DNA from: Saccharopolyspora erythraea
GTDB lineage: Bacteria > Actinomycetota > Actinomycetes > Mycobacteriales > Pseudonocardiaceae
DNA length: 64,000 nt
Direction: 5' to 3'
Assembly: GCF_018141105.1 (NCBI RefSeq)
Contig: NZ_CP054839.1
Coordinates: forward strand, 1,984,001 to 2,048,000
The notes under the pieces are model-generated. The model was not told where the DNA came from. It did no database searches and worked only from the letters and a program-made list of their open reading frames with translations. Below, piece by piece: positions 36,028-43,254 of this stretch; positions within the stretch are counted from its first letter, which is position 1; every line of letters starts with the position of its first letter. A program made the translations under genes and the position numbers.

Positions 36028-36099
36028 ATGCCGCATCGCCGAACGTGATGGCCGAAAGCCGCCGGAAAGGTGCGGCGGTGACGGGGTTTGGTGGTGGAC

Positions 36100-37017
36100 A
36101 TGGAAGAACCGACGGCGCGCTGGGTACCGGGATTCGTCCTGCTGTCGGCGATCTGGGGATCGAGCTTCGTGCTGATCAAGGTCGCGGTCGACGCGGGCGT
36201 CGCCCCGGTGTGGGTGGCGCTGTGGCGGTGCCTGTTCGGCGCGCTCGCGCTGTGGGCGGTGTGGCTCGCCTCGGGTGCGGCCCGCCCTTCGATCCCGCGC
36301 GACCCGCGCACGTGGGGGCACGCCGCCGTGGTCGCCGCCCTGCACAACGCGGTGCCGTTCACCCTGTTCGCCTACGGCGAGACCCACATCAGCTCGGTGC
36401 TGGCCGGGGTCTGGAACGCCACGACCCCGCTGGCGACGCTGCTGTTCGTGCTGTTCCTGCTGCCGTCGGAGCACCCGACGCCGCGGAGGCTGGCCGGTCT
36501 GCTCGCCGGCTTCGCCGGGGTGCTGGTCGTGCTCGGCGTGTGGCGCGGCGTCGAGGGCGGAGTGCTGGCCGGCAGCCTCGCCTGCCTGGCCGCGACCACC
36601 TGCTACGGCGCGGGCTTCACCTACACCAGGCGGTTCTTCTCCGGCCGCTCGGAGTCGGCGAGCGCGCTGATCATCCTGCAGCTCACCTTCGCCACGCTGG
36701 AGCTGCTCCTGGTCGCCCCGCTGCTCGGCGGCGCACCCGGCTGGCCCGGCCTGCTGCCCGCCGCGTGCCTGGTGCTGCTGGGCGCGGTCGGTACCGGGAT
36801 GGCCTTCCTGCTCAACATGCGGGTGATCCGGGCCGCGGGCTCGACGATCGCCTCGACCGTCACATACGTGACGCCGCTGTGGTCGACGATCCTCGGTGCG
36901 CTGCTGCTCTCAGAACCGCTCGGCTGGAACACGGTGGCGGGCGGTGCGCTGGTCATCGCCGGGGTGCTGTTCGCGCGGTCGGGCACCCGGCGCGGCGAGG
37001 TCGCGGCGGTCCGGTGA
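36100..37017 (+). CDS. EamA/DMT-family transporter
   Basis: 305 residues with about ten membrane segments in two EamA repeats; the first contains LLSAIWGSSFVLIKVAVDAG and the second FTYTRRFFSGRSES and VTYVTPLWSTILGALLLSEPL. Members export metabolites, amino acids or drugs. ATG 36100 is chosen; GTG codons at 36091/36094 and a TTG at 36088 are alternatives. The stop codon abuts the stop of the converging alcohol dehydrogenase with no intervening base. Confidence 0.9.
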   Translation: MEEPTARWVPGFVLLSAIWGSSFVLIKVAVDAGVAPVWVALWRCLFGALALWAVWLASGAARPSIPRDPRTWGHAAVVAALHNAVPFTLFAYGETHISSVLAGVWNATTPLATLLFVLFLLPSEHPTPRRLAGLLAGFAGVLVVLGVWRGVEGGVLAGSLACLAATTCYGAGFTYTRRFFSGRSESASALIILQLTFATLELLLVAPLLGGAPGWPGLLPAACLVLLGAVGTGMAFLLNMRVIRAAGSTIASTVTYVTPLWSTILGALLLSEPLGWNTVAGGALVIAGVLFARSGTRRGEVAAVR

Positions 37018-38118
37018 CTAGCCGATGTCGACGACCGCGCGGCCGACGGTCTCGCCGCGCCGGAGCGCGTCGTAGGCGTCCTGCACCTGCTCGAACGAGT
37101 AGCGGCGGCTGATGGCGTCCTGCGGGCGGAGCAGCCCGCGGGCCACCAGGTCCAGCAGCACCGGCATGTCGCGGCGCGGCTTGGCGCCGTAGGAGCCCTT
37201 GATCTGCAGCTTGCGCCGGGCGATCGTGGCCAGGTCGAACTCGCCGGTAGTACCCCTCGGCGCGATGCCGACGACCACGACCTGCCCGCCCTCGACCACC
37301 GAGTCCCGTGCCGCCTCGAACGTCGGCACGCCGCCGAGCGCCTCGAAGGCGACGTCGACGCCGCGCCCGCCGGTGATCTCGCGGATCGCCGCGGGCGCGT
37401 CGACCTCGGCGGAGTTCACGGTGTGGGTGGCGCCCAGGGTGCGGGCGTTGGCGAGCTTGTCCTCGCTGATGTCCACGGCGACGACCACCGACGCCCCGAA
37501 CGACCCCGCGAGCTGGATCAGCGCCGAGCCGACGCCACCGGCGGCGACCACGGCGACGGTGTCTCCGACCCGCACGTCGGCCGCGTGGCGCAGCGCGCCG
37601 TAGGCGGTCATCGTCGAGCAGCCGACGGAGGCGACGTCTGCGAGCTCCACGCCGTCGGGCACCCGGTACGCCGCGGTGGCCGGGGTCACCGAGCGCTCGG
37701 CGAGCCCGCCCATCGAGTACATCCACACCGGCTCGCCGCCGGGCCGGAACAGCCGGGTCTCGCCGTCGTAGAGCTGGCCCTTCCCCCGGTTGTAGGCGAA
37801 GAACTTCTCGCAGATCTCCTCGTTGCCGCGGGCGCACTGGGGGCACTGGCCGCACGGCATGATGAAGCTGGTGACGACCCGGTCGCCGACGGAGAAGCCG
37901 GTGACCTCCGGGCCGACCTCGGACACCACCCCAGCGACCTCGTGCCCAAGCACGGCGGGCACCGGGAACGGCAGCTCGCCCTTGAGGACGTGCAGGTCCG
38001 TGTGGCAGGCACCGCAGGACGTCACGTCGATGGCGATCTCGCCCGCCCGCGGGTGCGGATCGGCCAGCTCCTCGATCCGCATCGGCTCGTTCGCGGCGGT
38101 GTGCACGGCTGCGCGCAT
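37018..38118 (-). CDS. zinc-dependent alcohol dehydrogenase family protein
   Basis: 366-residue medium-chain dehydrogenase. The catalytic zinc site is SCGACHTDLHVLKGE with GHEVAGV, the structural zinc loop is CGQCPQCARGNEEIC, and the NAD(P) Rossmann motif is VAAGGVGSALIQLA with VDISEDKLANAR. The substrate is probably an alcohol or aldehyde. ATG 38118 has GGGAG 8 nt upstream. The ~225 bp upstream holds a possible TTGAAC..TTCAA repeat (near 38192-38215) but no gene. Confidence 0.92.
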   Translation of the reverse strand: MRAAVHTAANEPMRIEELADPHPRAGEIAIDVTSCGACHTDLHVLKGELPFPVPAVLGHEVAGVVSEVGPEVTGFSVGDRVVTSFIMPCGQCPQCARGNEEICEKFFAYNRGKGQLYDGETRLFRPGGEPVWMYSMGGLAERSVTPATAAYRVPDGVELADVASVGCSTMTAYGALRHAADVRVGDTVAVVAAGGVGSALIQLAGSFGASVVVAVDISEDKLANARTLGATHTVNSAEVDAPAAIREITGGRGVDVAFEALGGVPTFEAARDSVVEGGQVVVVGIAPRGTTGEFDLATIARRKLQIKGSYGAKPRRDMPVLLDLVARGLLRPQDAISRRYSFEQVQDAYDALRRGETVGRAVVDIG

Positions 38119-38343
38119 CCGGAACTCCCTTTCAACCTGGGTCCACCGGGTCCTGCCGGGCGGCGGAGAGATGCCCTCTGGCCCGGGATTATTGAACTGT
38201 TCGAGGGATCTTTCAACCACGTCGCGACGCCGCCGGCGGCGCTCGGCCCTGCCCCATCGCCGCGGCACCGGGCCTTGCCGCATCCGGGCGGGTTCCCCGC
38301 CCGGGCCGGGAAGTCCACAGAGGAAGTCCAGTCGCAGGTCGCG

Positions 38344-38411
38344 TTGATCACCACATGGTGTGATCAGCGGTGTTTCTTGCTTGCCCTTGAACCAAAGCGC
38401 ACCGGTAGGTT
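38344..38411 (+). promoter_or_regulatory. promoter with 23-bp motif, secreted-protein gene A
   Basis: A 23-bp near-palindrome (38344-38366; outer arms TGATCAC / GTGATCA, central CACATG) lies 14 bp upstream of TTGCCC (38381-38386), a 19-bp spacer, and TAGGTT (38406-38411). The gene starts about 85 nt later. The same motif and layout precede paralogue G at 42425-42491. Position just upstream of -35 suggests an activator site. Confidence 0.65.
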
Positions 38412-38495
38412 CCACATGCCGCGCGGGAACTCCCGGAAATCCGGCGGAGATCCGGCTTCCGCGGCTTGCGCCCAGATCTAGGAAGGGAACGGTTC

Positions 38496-38789
38496 ATGCG
38501 TAATGCGAAGCGGCTGACCGCGGCTGCTGCTCTGGTGTTGCCGCTGCTGTTCGGGGCGGGCGACGCCGCGCTGGCCGCCGGCGGGAAGAAGGTCCCGAAG
38601 GCTTCCGGCCTGATCCAGGACCAGAACCAGGCCACGGCCAACAACACCGTGCAGAACAACATCAACGTCTCGCCGGTGAACCAGGTCAGCATCGGCTCCA
38701 AGGGCGAGCAGTCGGCCATGACGTGGACGAACCAGAACAACTACAACGAGAGCGAGCAGTCCGACTACCAGGAGCAGGACGAGGACTGA
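38496..38789 (+). CDS. small secreted Asn/Gln-rich protein (gene A)
   Basis: 97 residues. A Sec signal (1-27, cleavage after AALA) precedes ~70 mature residues rich in Asn, Gln and acidic residues: GLIQDQNQATANNTVQNNIN, then SIGSKGEQSAMTW and a tail EQSDYQEQDED. No cysteines. I do not recognise a Pfam family. It is a clear paralogue of gene G (42632-42946): shared QDQ, (I/V)GxKGxQSAxxW and acidic C-terminus. AGGAAGGGAA lies ~8 nt before the ATG. Asn/Gln-rich, low-charge cores of this kind can form amyloid; that is inference. Its own promoter and terminator make it monocistronic. Confidence 0.85.
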   Translation: MRNAKRLTAAAALVLPLLFGAGDAALAAGGKKVPKASGLIQDQNQATANNTVQNNINVSPVNQVSIGSKGEQSAMTWTNQNNYNESEQSDYQEQDED

Positions 38790-38812
38790 GCTCCTCCGCG
38801 AGGACGGCACCA

Positions 38813-38842
38813 CCGGCCCGGCGGCCCGCGCTGCCGGGCCGG
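38813..38842 (+). terminator. terminator after gene A
   Basis: CCGGCCCGGC (38813-38822) pairs with GCCGGGCCGG (38833-38842), 10-nt loop, followed by TTCG. Confidence 0.8.
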
Positions 38843-39015
38843 TTCGCGTCCTTCGGCTTGCACCAACGGGTGACCCGGCGTGGTTTCTGGCGTGTTGCCG
38901 TGCCAACGCGGAGCCGCGGTGGAAGGTTTGCGCAGTCGATCTCGGCGCTCGGGCCCGCAATTCCCGGCCCGGCAGCCGGCGACGCAGTCAGGAACATTCA
39001 AGATCGGAGTCTGAG

Positions 39016-39336
39016 GTGCGTAGTTCTGCACGCGCGCTCTTCGCAGGCGCAGTCACGGCCGGGTTGCTCATCGCGGGTTCGTCCACCGCGTTCGCCGCCA
39101 AGGACGACAAGAAGAAGTCCGACGACGACACGACCCAGACCGCGGCCGCCGAGGGCGGCGACGGCGGGTACGCCGGAGACGGCGGCATCGCCATCAACTT
39201 CTGCCCGGCGATCGGTGTGCTAGCCAAGGCCGAGGCCAACTGCTCCGGCGGCAATGGCGGCAACGCAAACGGCGGCGACGCGGAAGCGTACGCGGAGGAC
39301 GACAGCAGCGAGACCTACTCGTCCGACGACGACTGA
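39016..39336 (+). CDS. small secreted two-cysteine Gly/Asn-rich protein (gene B)
   Basis: 106 residues from a GTG with CGGAG 6 nt upstream. Signal peptide 1-27 (STAFA|AKDD). Mature part: an Asp/Lys stretch, DDTTQTAAAEGGDGG, then a hydrophobic core between Cys63 and Cys76 (NFCPAIGVLAKAEANC), GGNGGNANGGDAEAYAEDDS and an acidic end. Closely related to genes D and E. The organisation recalls chaplins (short hydrophobic segment bounded by two cysteines) but the sequence is different. Family unknown to me. Confidence 0.85.
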   Translation: MRSSARALFAGAVTAGLLIAGSSTAFAAKDDKKKSDDDTTQTAAAEGGDGGYAGDGGIAINFCPAIGVLAKAEANCSGGNGGNANGGDAEAYAEDDSSETYSSDDD

Positions 39337-39380
39337 GGGCCGACCTGCTCCCCGCCGGCCGGTCCGGCGGATCGTCCCAA

Positions 39381-39407
39381 GCATGCCGGTCCGTCGGACC
39401 GGCATGC
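39381..39407 (+). terminator. terminator after gene B
   Basis: Perfect 12-bp stem with a 3-nt loop: GCATGCCGGTCC (39381-39392), GTC, GGACCGGCATGC (39396-39407). Confidence 0.85.
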
Positions 39408-39457
39408 TCCATATGCGGGATCTGTGCCTCGCACACAACTTTTGGATTGGAGTACCA

Positions 39458-39736
39458 GTGAAAACCTCTGTCCGCATCCTCGGCGCCACCGCGGTCGCCG
39501 CGGGCCTGCTGGCGGTCGGAAACTCCGCCCAGGCGGCGAGCTCCGACACCGCGCCGAGCCCGGACGACGCCGGCCCCTTCACGTCGGGGCCGATCAAGTT
39601 CGAGAACTGCCGGCCGGGCAACCCGGCGCTGGGCGCGATCTCGCTCGAGTGCACGATCTCGGGCGCCCAGAACGGGACCAGCTCCGACGGGGAGTCGGAA
39701 ACGTCGCACTACGACGGGAACGACGAGGAGGACTGA
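39458..39736 (+). CDS. small secreted two-cysteine protein (gene C)
   Basis: 92 residues from GTG 39458 with TTGGAG 5 nt upstream. Signal peptide 1-26 (AQA|ASSD). Mature part has two cysteines (51, 65) enclosing CRPGNPALGAISLEC, then Ser/Gly/Asn and an acidic tail (HYDGNDEED). The cysteine spacing and acidic end match B, D and E, but the Gly/Asn tract is missing, so it is a diverged member. Terminators flank it on both sides. Confidence 0.82.
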   Translation: MKTSVRILGATAVAAGLLAVGNSAQAASSDTAPSPDDAGPFTSGPIKFENCRPGNPALGAISLECTISGAQNGTSSDGESETSHYDGNDEED

Positions 39737-39742
39737 GATCCG

Positions 39743-39777
39743 GACTGTGCCGGTCCCCTGGCGGGATCGGCACAGTC
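39743..39777 (+). terminator. terminator after gene C
   Basis: GACTGTGCCGGTCCC (39743-39757) pairs with GGGATCGGCACAGTC (39763-39777), one mismatch, 5-nt loop. Starts 6 nt after the stop codon. Confidence 0.85.
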
Positions 39778-40008
39778 GTCGGCGGACTCGCCGGCGTCCG
39801 CGGTGCGGTCGCAGGGCGAGAGTCCATGTGCGGCAACGTGATCGTCGGACTGCCTGGGGCACAGCCGCGCTCCGAGGTCGCCTGATGTAGGTATGTTCCC
39901 GGCTTCGCCGAGAGCCGGTGAGAAGACGGGGTTACCGTCGACGTGCGGGAAGGTCGCGCGATCCACCTGACGCGGTCTTCCCGCCACCACCCGCCCCGAA
40001 GAACGCGT
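39778..40008. other. 231-bp gap between terminators, no gene seen
   Basis: Nothing coding is convincing. It contains a small hairpin (CCGGCT/AGCCGG near 39900-39919). A plus-strand transcript here would end at the next hairpin with TTTT, so a small RNA is possible but unsupported. Confidence 0.35.
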
Positions 40009-40044
40009 CGTGCCGGCCTCCCGGATGGGAGGCCGGCACGTTTT
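40009..40044. terminator. strong hairpin terminator downstream of gene D
   Basis: Perfect 14-bp stem CGTGCCGGCCTCCC (40009-40022), loop GGAT, GGGAGGCCGGCACG (40027-40040), followed by TTTT on the plus strand. It lies 35 nt past the minus-strand stop of gene D and may serve both strands. Confidence 0.85.
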
Positions 40045-40078
40045 CCGCGCGTGGCAGTGGCATTCCCCCTGGGACTGC

Positions 40079-40399
40079 TCAGTCCTTGCTCTTGCGGTAC
40101 TCCCTGTCCCTGCTGTCGTCCTCCGTGGACGCTTCCGCGTCGCCGCCGTTGGCGCTGCCGCCGTTGGCGGCGTTGCACTTCGCACTCGCCGGTGCGAGCA
40201 GCGCGATGGACGGGCAGACGTTGAGTCCCAGTCCGCCGTCGCCGGCCTTGCCGCCCTCGCCGCCCTCGGCGGCCGCGGTCTGGGTCGTGTCGTCGTCGGA
40301 AGTCTTGTCGTCCTTGGCCGCCAGAGCGGTCGACGAACCGGCTGCGAACAGCCCGGTCGCGACGACGCCGGCGAAGAGAACGCGAACCGAAGTGCGCAC
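40079..40399 (-). CDS. small secreted two-cysteine Gly/Asn-rich protein (gene D)
   Basis: 106 residues from a GTG at 40399. Near-copy of gene B in plan: signal 1-27 (STALA|AKDD), DDDTTQTAAAEGGEGG, core LNVCPSIALLAPASAKC (Cys62, Cys75), NAANGGSANGGDAEASTEDD. Unlike B its extreme C-terminus is basic (RDREYRKSKD). The 5' leader is also shared with B: AAGATCGGAGT then a GTG ~6 nt later, showing inverted duplication that kept the translation start region. Confidence 0.86.
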   Translation of the reverse strand: MRTSVRVLFAGVVATGLFAAGSSTALAAKDDKTSDDDTTQTAAAEGGEGGKAGDGGLGLNVCPSIALLAPASAKCNAANGGSANGGDAEASTEDDSRDREYRKSKD

Positions 40400-40627
40400 T
40401 CCATACTCCGATCTTGGCTGGTTTCAGATGAGGATCGGTGCCGCGTCGCCCGGGAAGCGGGGCGGCCGTGCCGATCACTGCGTGGACCTTTTCATCGGAG
40501 GCGCAGGTTTGGCACTGACCGACATGCGGAAGAGATCACGGGACCACCCGAAGGTGGGACCTCCGCGTCTCCGGCACGCGTGGAGGTGCGCCGTGGCCAA
40601 GGGCGGAGTGCACCGCGGGCCGCGCAG

Positions 40628-40673
40628 AAAAAGGGTGTGTGCCGACCGGTCCCGCATTGGTCGGCACACACCC
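40628..40673 (-). terminator. terminator after gene E
   Basis: On the minus strand, GGGTGTGTGCCGACC pairs with GGTCGGCACACACCC (40633-40647 and 40659-40673) and is followed by TTTTT. Classical intrinsic terminator about 45 nt past the gene E stop. Confidence 0.92.
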
Positions 40674-40718
40674 GAGGAGGGAGCGAGCTGGCGTCAGAGC
40701 CTGACGTCAGCCTTGGTG

Positions 40719-41006
40719 TCAGTTGTCGCTGTCGTCCTCGTTCTCGGCTTCGGCGTTGCCGCCGGTGCCGTTGCCACCGTTGGCGGCGCTGCACGAGCCG
40801 GTGCCCTCGCCGAGGACGCCGACGCCGATGCCGCAGAGCACGTTGACACCGAGGCCGCCGTTGCCGCCTTCACCGTTGCCGCCGGTGGCGGTAGCGGTCT
40901 GCTTCGTGTCGTCATCGGAGCCGCCCCCGGCGAAAGCGGGGGAACCCACGGCGAGCATGGCGGCGGCCGCGGTGGTAACGGCGAGCAGACGAATGGACTT
41001 ACGCAT
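40719..41006 (-). CDS. small secreted two-cysteine Gly-rich protein (gene E)
   Basis: 95 residues from ATG 41006 with GGAG 8 nt upstream. Signal 1-26 (SPAFA|GGGS). Mature part: DDDTKQTATATGGNGEGGNG, core VNVLCGIGVGVLGEGTGSC (Cys58, Cys72), SAANGGNGTGGNAEAENEDD. Third close member of the B/D family, more Gly-rich. Its upstream DNA (41007-41100) has an AT-rich TTTAAT that may be a -10. Confidence 0.86.
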   Translation of the reverse strand: MRKSIRLLAVTTAAAAMLAVGSPAFAGGGSDDDTKQTATATGGNGEGGNGGLGVNVLCGIGVGVLGEGTGSCSAANGGNGTGGNAEAENEDDSDN

Positions 41007-41416
41007 TCCTTCATCTCCTATCATCGTGATATCCAGCGCCAAGCGGCGTGACTCCCGACCCACGCGAGTTGGGAGGGCTTCCGGCTGGCAATTAAACGGT
41101 CGCATTGTTCACGGCTCTCTGCGTTGTCCTGCACCACCAAAGAGAATCAACCGTCACACTGCCGGGTTTGCGATTACGCGCTGTTGTCCCAGTTGCGCGC
41201 GACCGATTTTCCCGGGGCGGCTGATCAGATGGAGTTGAGTGAGGTCCGGAACAATTGATCACGGTTTGTGGGCACTGTTTCGTGGAACTATCGGGATAAA
41301 GATCAAGAAAGTGCGCTCGACCGTCTGCCGATTGGGACCAATGGTGGCATAAAGGCGGAGTTTTCGTCGGATGCCGTGAATTGGATCATGTGATGGAAGC
41401 GGTATTGAAATAGCAA
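41007..41416. other. intergenic region upstream of gene E, no gene seen
   Basis: About 410 bp, noticeably less GC-rich than the rest of the window. It should contain the gene E promoter (minus-strand TTTAAT at 41096-41091). TGATCA-type words occur at 41221 and 41257 (CTGATCAGA, TTGATCACGG). No coding frame is convincing. Confidence 0.45.
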
Positions 41417-41449
41417 GAAGGGCCCACCGGGCAGTTCGGTGGGCCCTTC
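41417..41449 (-). terminator. terminator after the SSI-type inhibitor
   Basis: GAAGGGCCCACCG (41417-41429) pairs with CGGTGGGCCCTTC (41437-41449), 7-nt loop. On the minus strand it is followed by TTGCTATTTC. Lies 37 nt past the stop at 41486. Confidence 0.9.
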
Positions 41450-41485
41450 GAATGGAAACTCGGGGCGTTGGGGAGCCGGGTGTGC

Positions 41486-41899
41486 TCAGAAGTCGAATAC
41501 GGCTCCCGTCTGCTGCTTCAGCACGCACCGGTTCGCAACGGACGTCTCGTGGGCGATCTGCGTACCGCGCCAGGTGCCCTTGGCGGACGCGCGGATGTTC
41601 CGGTTGTCCTTGGTGCAACCGGACCGTTCGAGCTCGGGGCGGACCGCGTGGAGGTCCTCGAAGTTCCCGTCGACCGTCAGCAGGTCGGCGCAGGCGGCCG
41701 CGGCCTTCGGGTGGTCGCCCCCGGCGGGCTCGCAGTCGAGGGTCACGCTGTGCGGCTTCTGGTGTTCGGTCACGGTCAGCGTGATCGTGCTCCGCGCATC
41801 TCTGGCGTCGGCTGCCGCCGATGCGATCCCGGGGGCCAGTGCCGCTGCCGCGAGCGCGATGCACGCGACTGCGCGTCCGAGGGGCCTTTGAGCGGTCAT
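41486..41899 (-). CDS. subtilisin inhibitor (SSI)-like secreted protease inhibitor
   Basis: 137 residues from ATG 41899. Signal peptide ~1-29 (GIASAAA). The mature domain has the SSI pattern: SVTLDCEPAGGDHPKAAAAC, a reactive loop after Cys95 (CTKDNRNIRASAKGTWRG) and HETSVANRCVLKQQTGAVFDF (in parts: HETSVANRC / TGAVFDF). Four cysteines (56, 70, 95, 125) give the two SSI disulfides. By alignment the P1 residue is Lys97, predicting inhibition of trypsin-like rather than subtilisin-like proteases. SSI proteins control secreted proteases during differentiation in streptomycetes. Here it sits among the small secreted proteins. Confidence 0.9.
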   Translation of the reverse strand: MTAQRPLGRAVACIALAAAALAPGIASAAADARDARSTITLTVTEHQKPHSVTLDCEPAGGDHPKAAAACADLLTVDGNFEDLHAVRPELERSGCTKDNRNIRASAKGTWRGTQIAHETSVANRCVLKQQTGAVFDF

Positions 41900-42424
41900 T
41901 GCCTGTCTTCCTTCCGTCCCACGCGGAAATAGATCCTCTGCTACCAGTACCGCAGTCGGATCGATCTTTCCGTGCGAGCGGAAAACGATCACCTGTCGGG
42001 GTACCTCGGAACGGTAGTAGCTACTGTCCGCTACGCGACGGTCCGGGATTGTCCGAATCCCTGTGGGGGGTGCACTCGGAAGCGATCAACCCAATAAGGG
42101 GCTTTATCGGATGTTTTCGTGACACTCCGTCGACATGAGTCGCCCGGTAGGCGGATGATCGCCCGGGGCCGCGGGGTTCCATTGGGGAATTGTTGATCTC
42201 TCCAGCCAGGGATTTGGCGGGTTTCCTTGATCGCGAGGTTTGCAACCCGACGTCGATTCGCGAACTTCGGAACGGGCCGTGATCGCATCTTGCCCCGAGA
42301 GGTTTCGGCTTGCTCGTTCGTGTAGTCGGAGGGCGGGCGGTGCGGCCGGGTTCGCTGCGCTCCGCAGTGTTGTAACTCGTCCGGTCGTAATCAGGGTTGG
42401 GGGAATTATGTGATCCACTGGATG
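41900..42424. other. 525-bp divergent intergenic region, no gene seen
   Basis: Between the SSI start and the gene G promoter. Relatively AT-rich, with several GATC-containing words and an inverted GTAGTAGCTAC (near 42015). No frame looks coding. It presumably holds the SSI promoter near 41930-42010. Confidence 0.45.
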
Positions 42425-42491
42425 TTCATCATCACATGAGGTGATCGACAATGGTTCGGGTTGCGGCGTGCCAGGTCCGCGGCGATATCTT
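42425..42491 (+). promoter_or_regulatory. promoter with 23-bp motif, secreted-protein gene G
   Basis: A 23-bp motif (42425-42447; TTCATCAT, CACATG, AGGTGATCG) matches the gene A motif at 18 of 23 positions. It lies 13 bp upstream of TTGCGG (42461-42466), a 19-bp spacer and TATCTT (42486-42491). The predicted leader is ~130 nt. Confidence 0.65.
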
Positions 42492-42631
42492 CTAGTTGAT
42501 CCGCAAATGGCGGGTCTTTAAATGGAATCCCGAAGGGAAACCGAGGTGTTGGTCCGCAGCGGGCGGCCTTCGTCGCGGAATTCTTGCGGGTGTTCTCTGC
42601 AATATTCGGAGATGTGAAGGGGATACTAGTT

Positions 42632-42946
42632 ATGCGGACTGCCACGCGCCTCGTCGCTGCCACTGCTCTGGCACTGCCGGTGCTGTTCGGAGCTTCCGGC
42701 ATGGCGCTCGCCGACGGCGACCACGGTCACAAGCACGGCAAGAAGGGCGACGACACGGTCCAGGTGCAGGACCAGGACCAGGACAACAAGACCGACCAGA
42801 GCAACAAGACCGGCCAGGAGATCAACCAGGCCCAGTGGGTCGTTGGTGGCAAGGGCGGGGACCAGAGCGCCCAGAACTGGTCCGCGTCGGAGAACGACAA
42901 CGGCACCGAGCAGGACCAGGACGCGTCGCAGGAAGACGAGGACTGA
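42632..42946 (+). CDS. small secreted Asp/Gln/Asn-rich protein (gene G)
   Basis: 104 residues from ATG 42632 (AAGGGG ~9 nt upstream). Signal peptide 1-27 (GMALA|DGDH). A short His/Lys/Gly segment (HGHKHGKKG) that could bind metal is followed by TVQVQDQDQDNKTDQSNKTG, WVVGGKGGDQSAQNW and an acidic tail (EQDQDASQEDED). No cysteine. Paralogue of gene A in core and tail, but A lacks the His segment. A terminator follows. Confidence 0.86.
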   Translation: MRTATRLVAATALALPVLFGASGMALADGDHGHKHGKKGDDTVQVQDQDQDNKTDQSNKTGQEINQAQWVVGGKGGDQSAQNWSASENDNGTEQDQDASQEDED

Positions 42947-42994
42947 TCCGGTAGTTCCGCACCTCCTGGCACTCGCAGTGGAGCCATGACGCCC

Positions 42995-43020
42995 GGCCCG
43001 GCGCAACGACGCGCCGGGCC
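42995..43020 (+). terminator. terminator after gene G
   Basis: GGCCCGGCGC (42995-43004) pairs with GCGCCGGGCC (43011-43020), 6-nt loop, with CGCC/GGCG extending outside, then TTGTGT. Confidence 0.85.
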
Positions 43021-43254
43021 GGCGTTGTGTCGTGCGCGGGAAATGCCGCCCGCCCGGGAATATCGGATTCGTTGAAGTGCGGAACGCTCGAAGTGGACGT
43101 CGCACGAGCCATGCCGCGTGCGGACGCACGGTCTCCCGGGCGGGATGCCCCCGGAGACCCCGCGATGGGCGGCACGGCACATCCGCCCCGGGAGTTCAGC
43201 TGTTCGTCAACTTCCGGTGGCGGACCGGCCGCCGAGCACGATTAGAACGACCGC

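Noticed and set aside
39918-41051. 377-codon plus-strand frame across genes D and E
   Set aside because: Antisense to two small genes that have signal peptides, start signals and terminators on the minus strand.
38496-42946. Small secreted proteins as chaplins or rodlins
   Set aside because: No chaplin-domain or rodlin sequence pattern is present; only the general plan is similar, so the names were not assigned.
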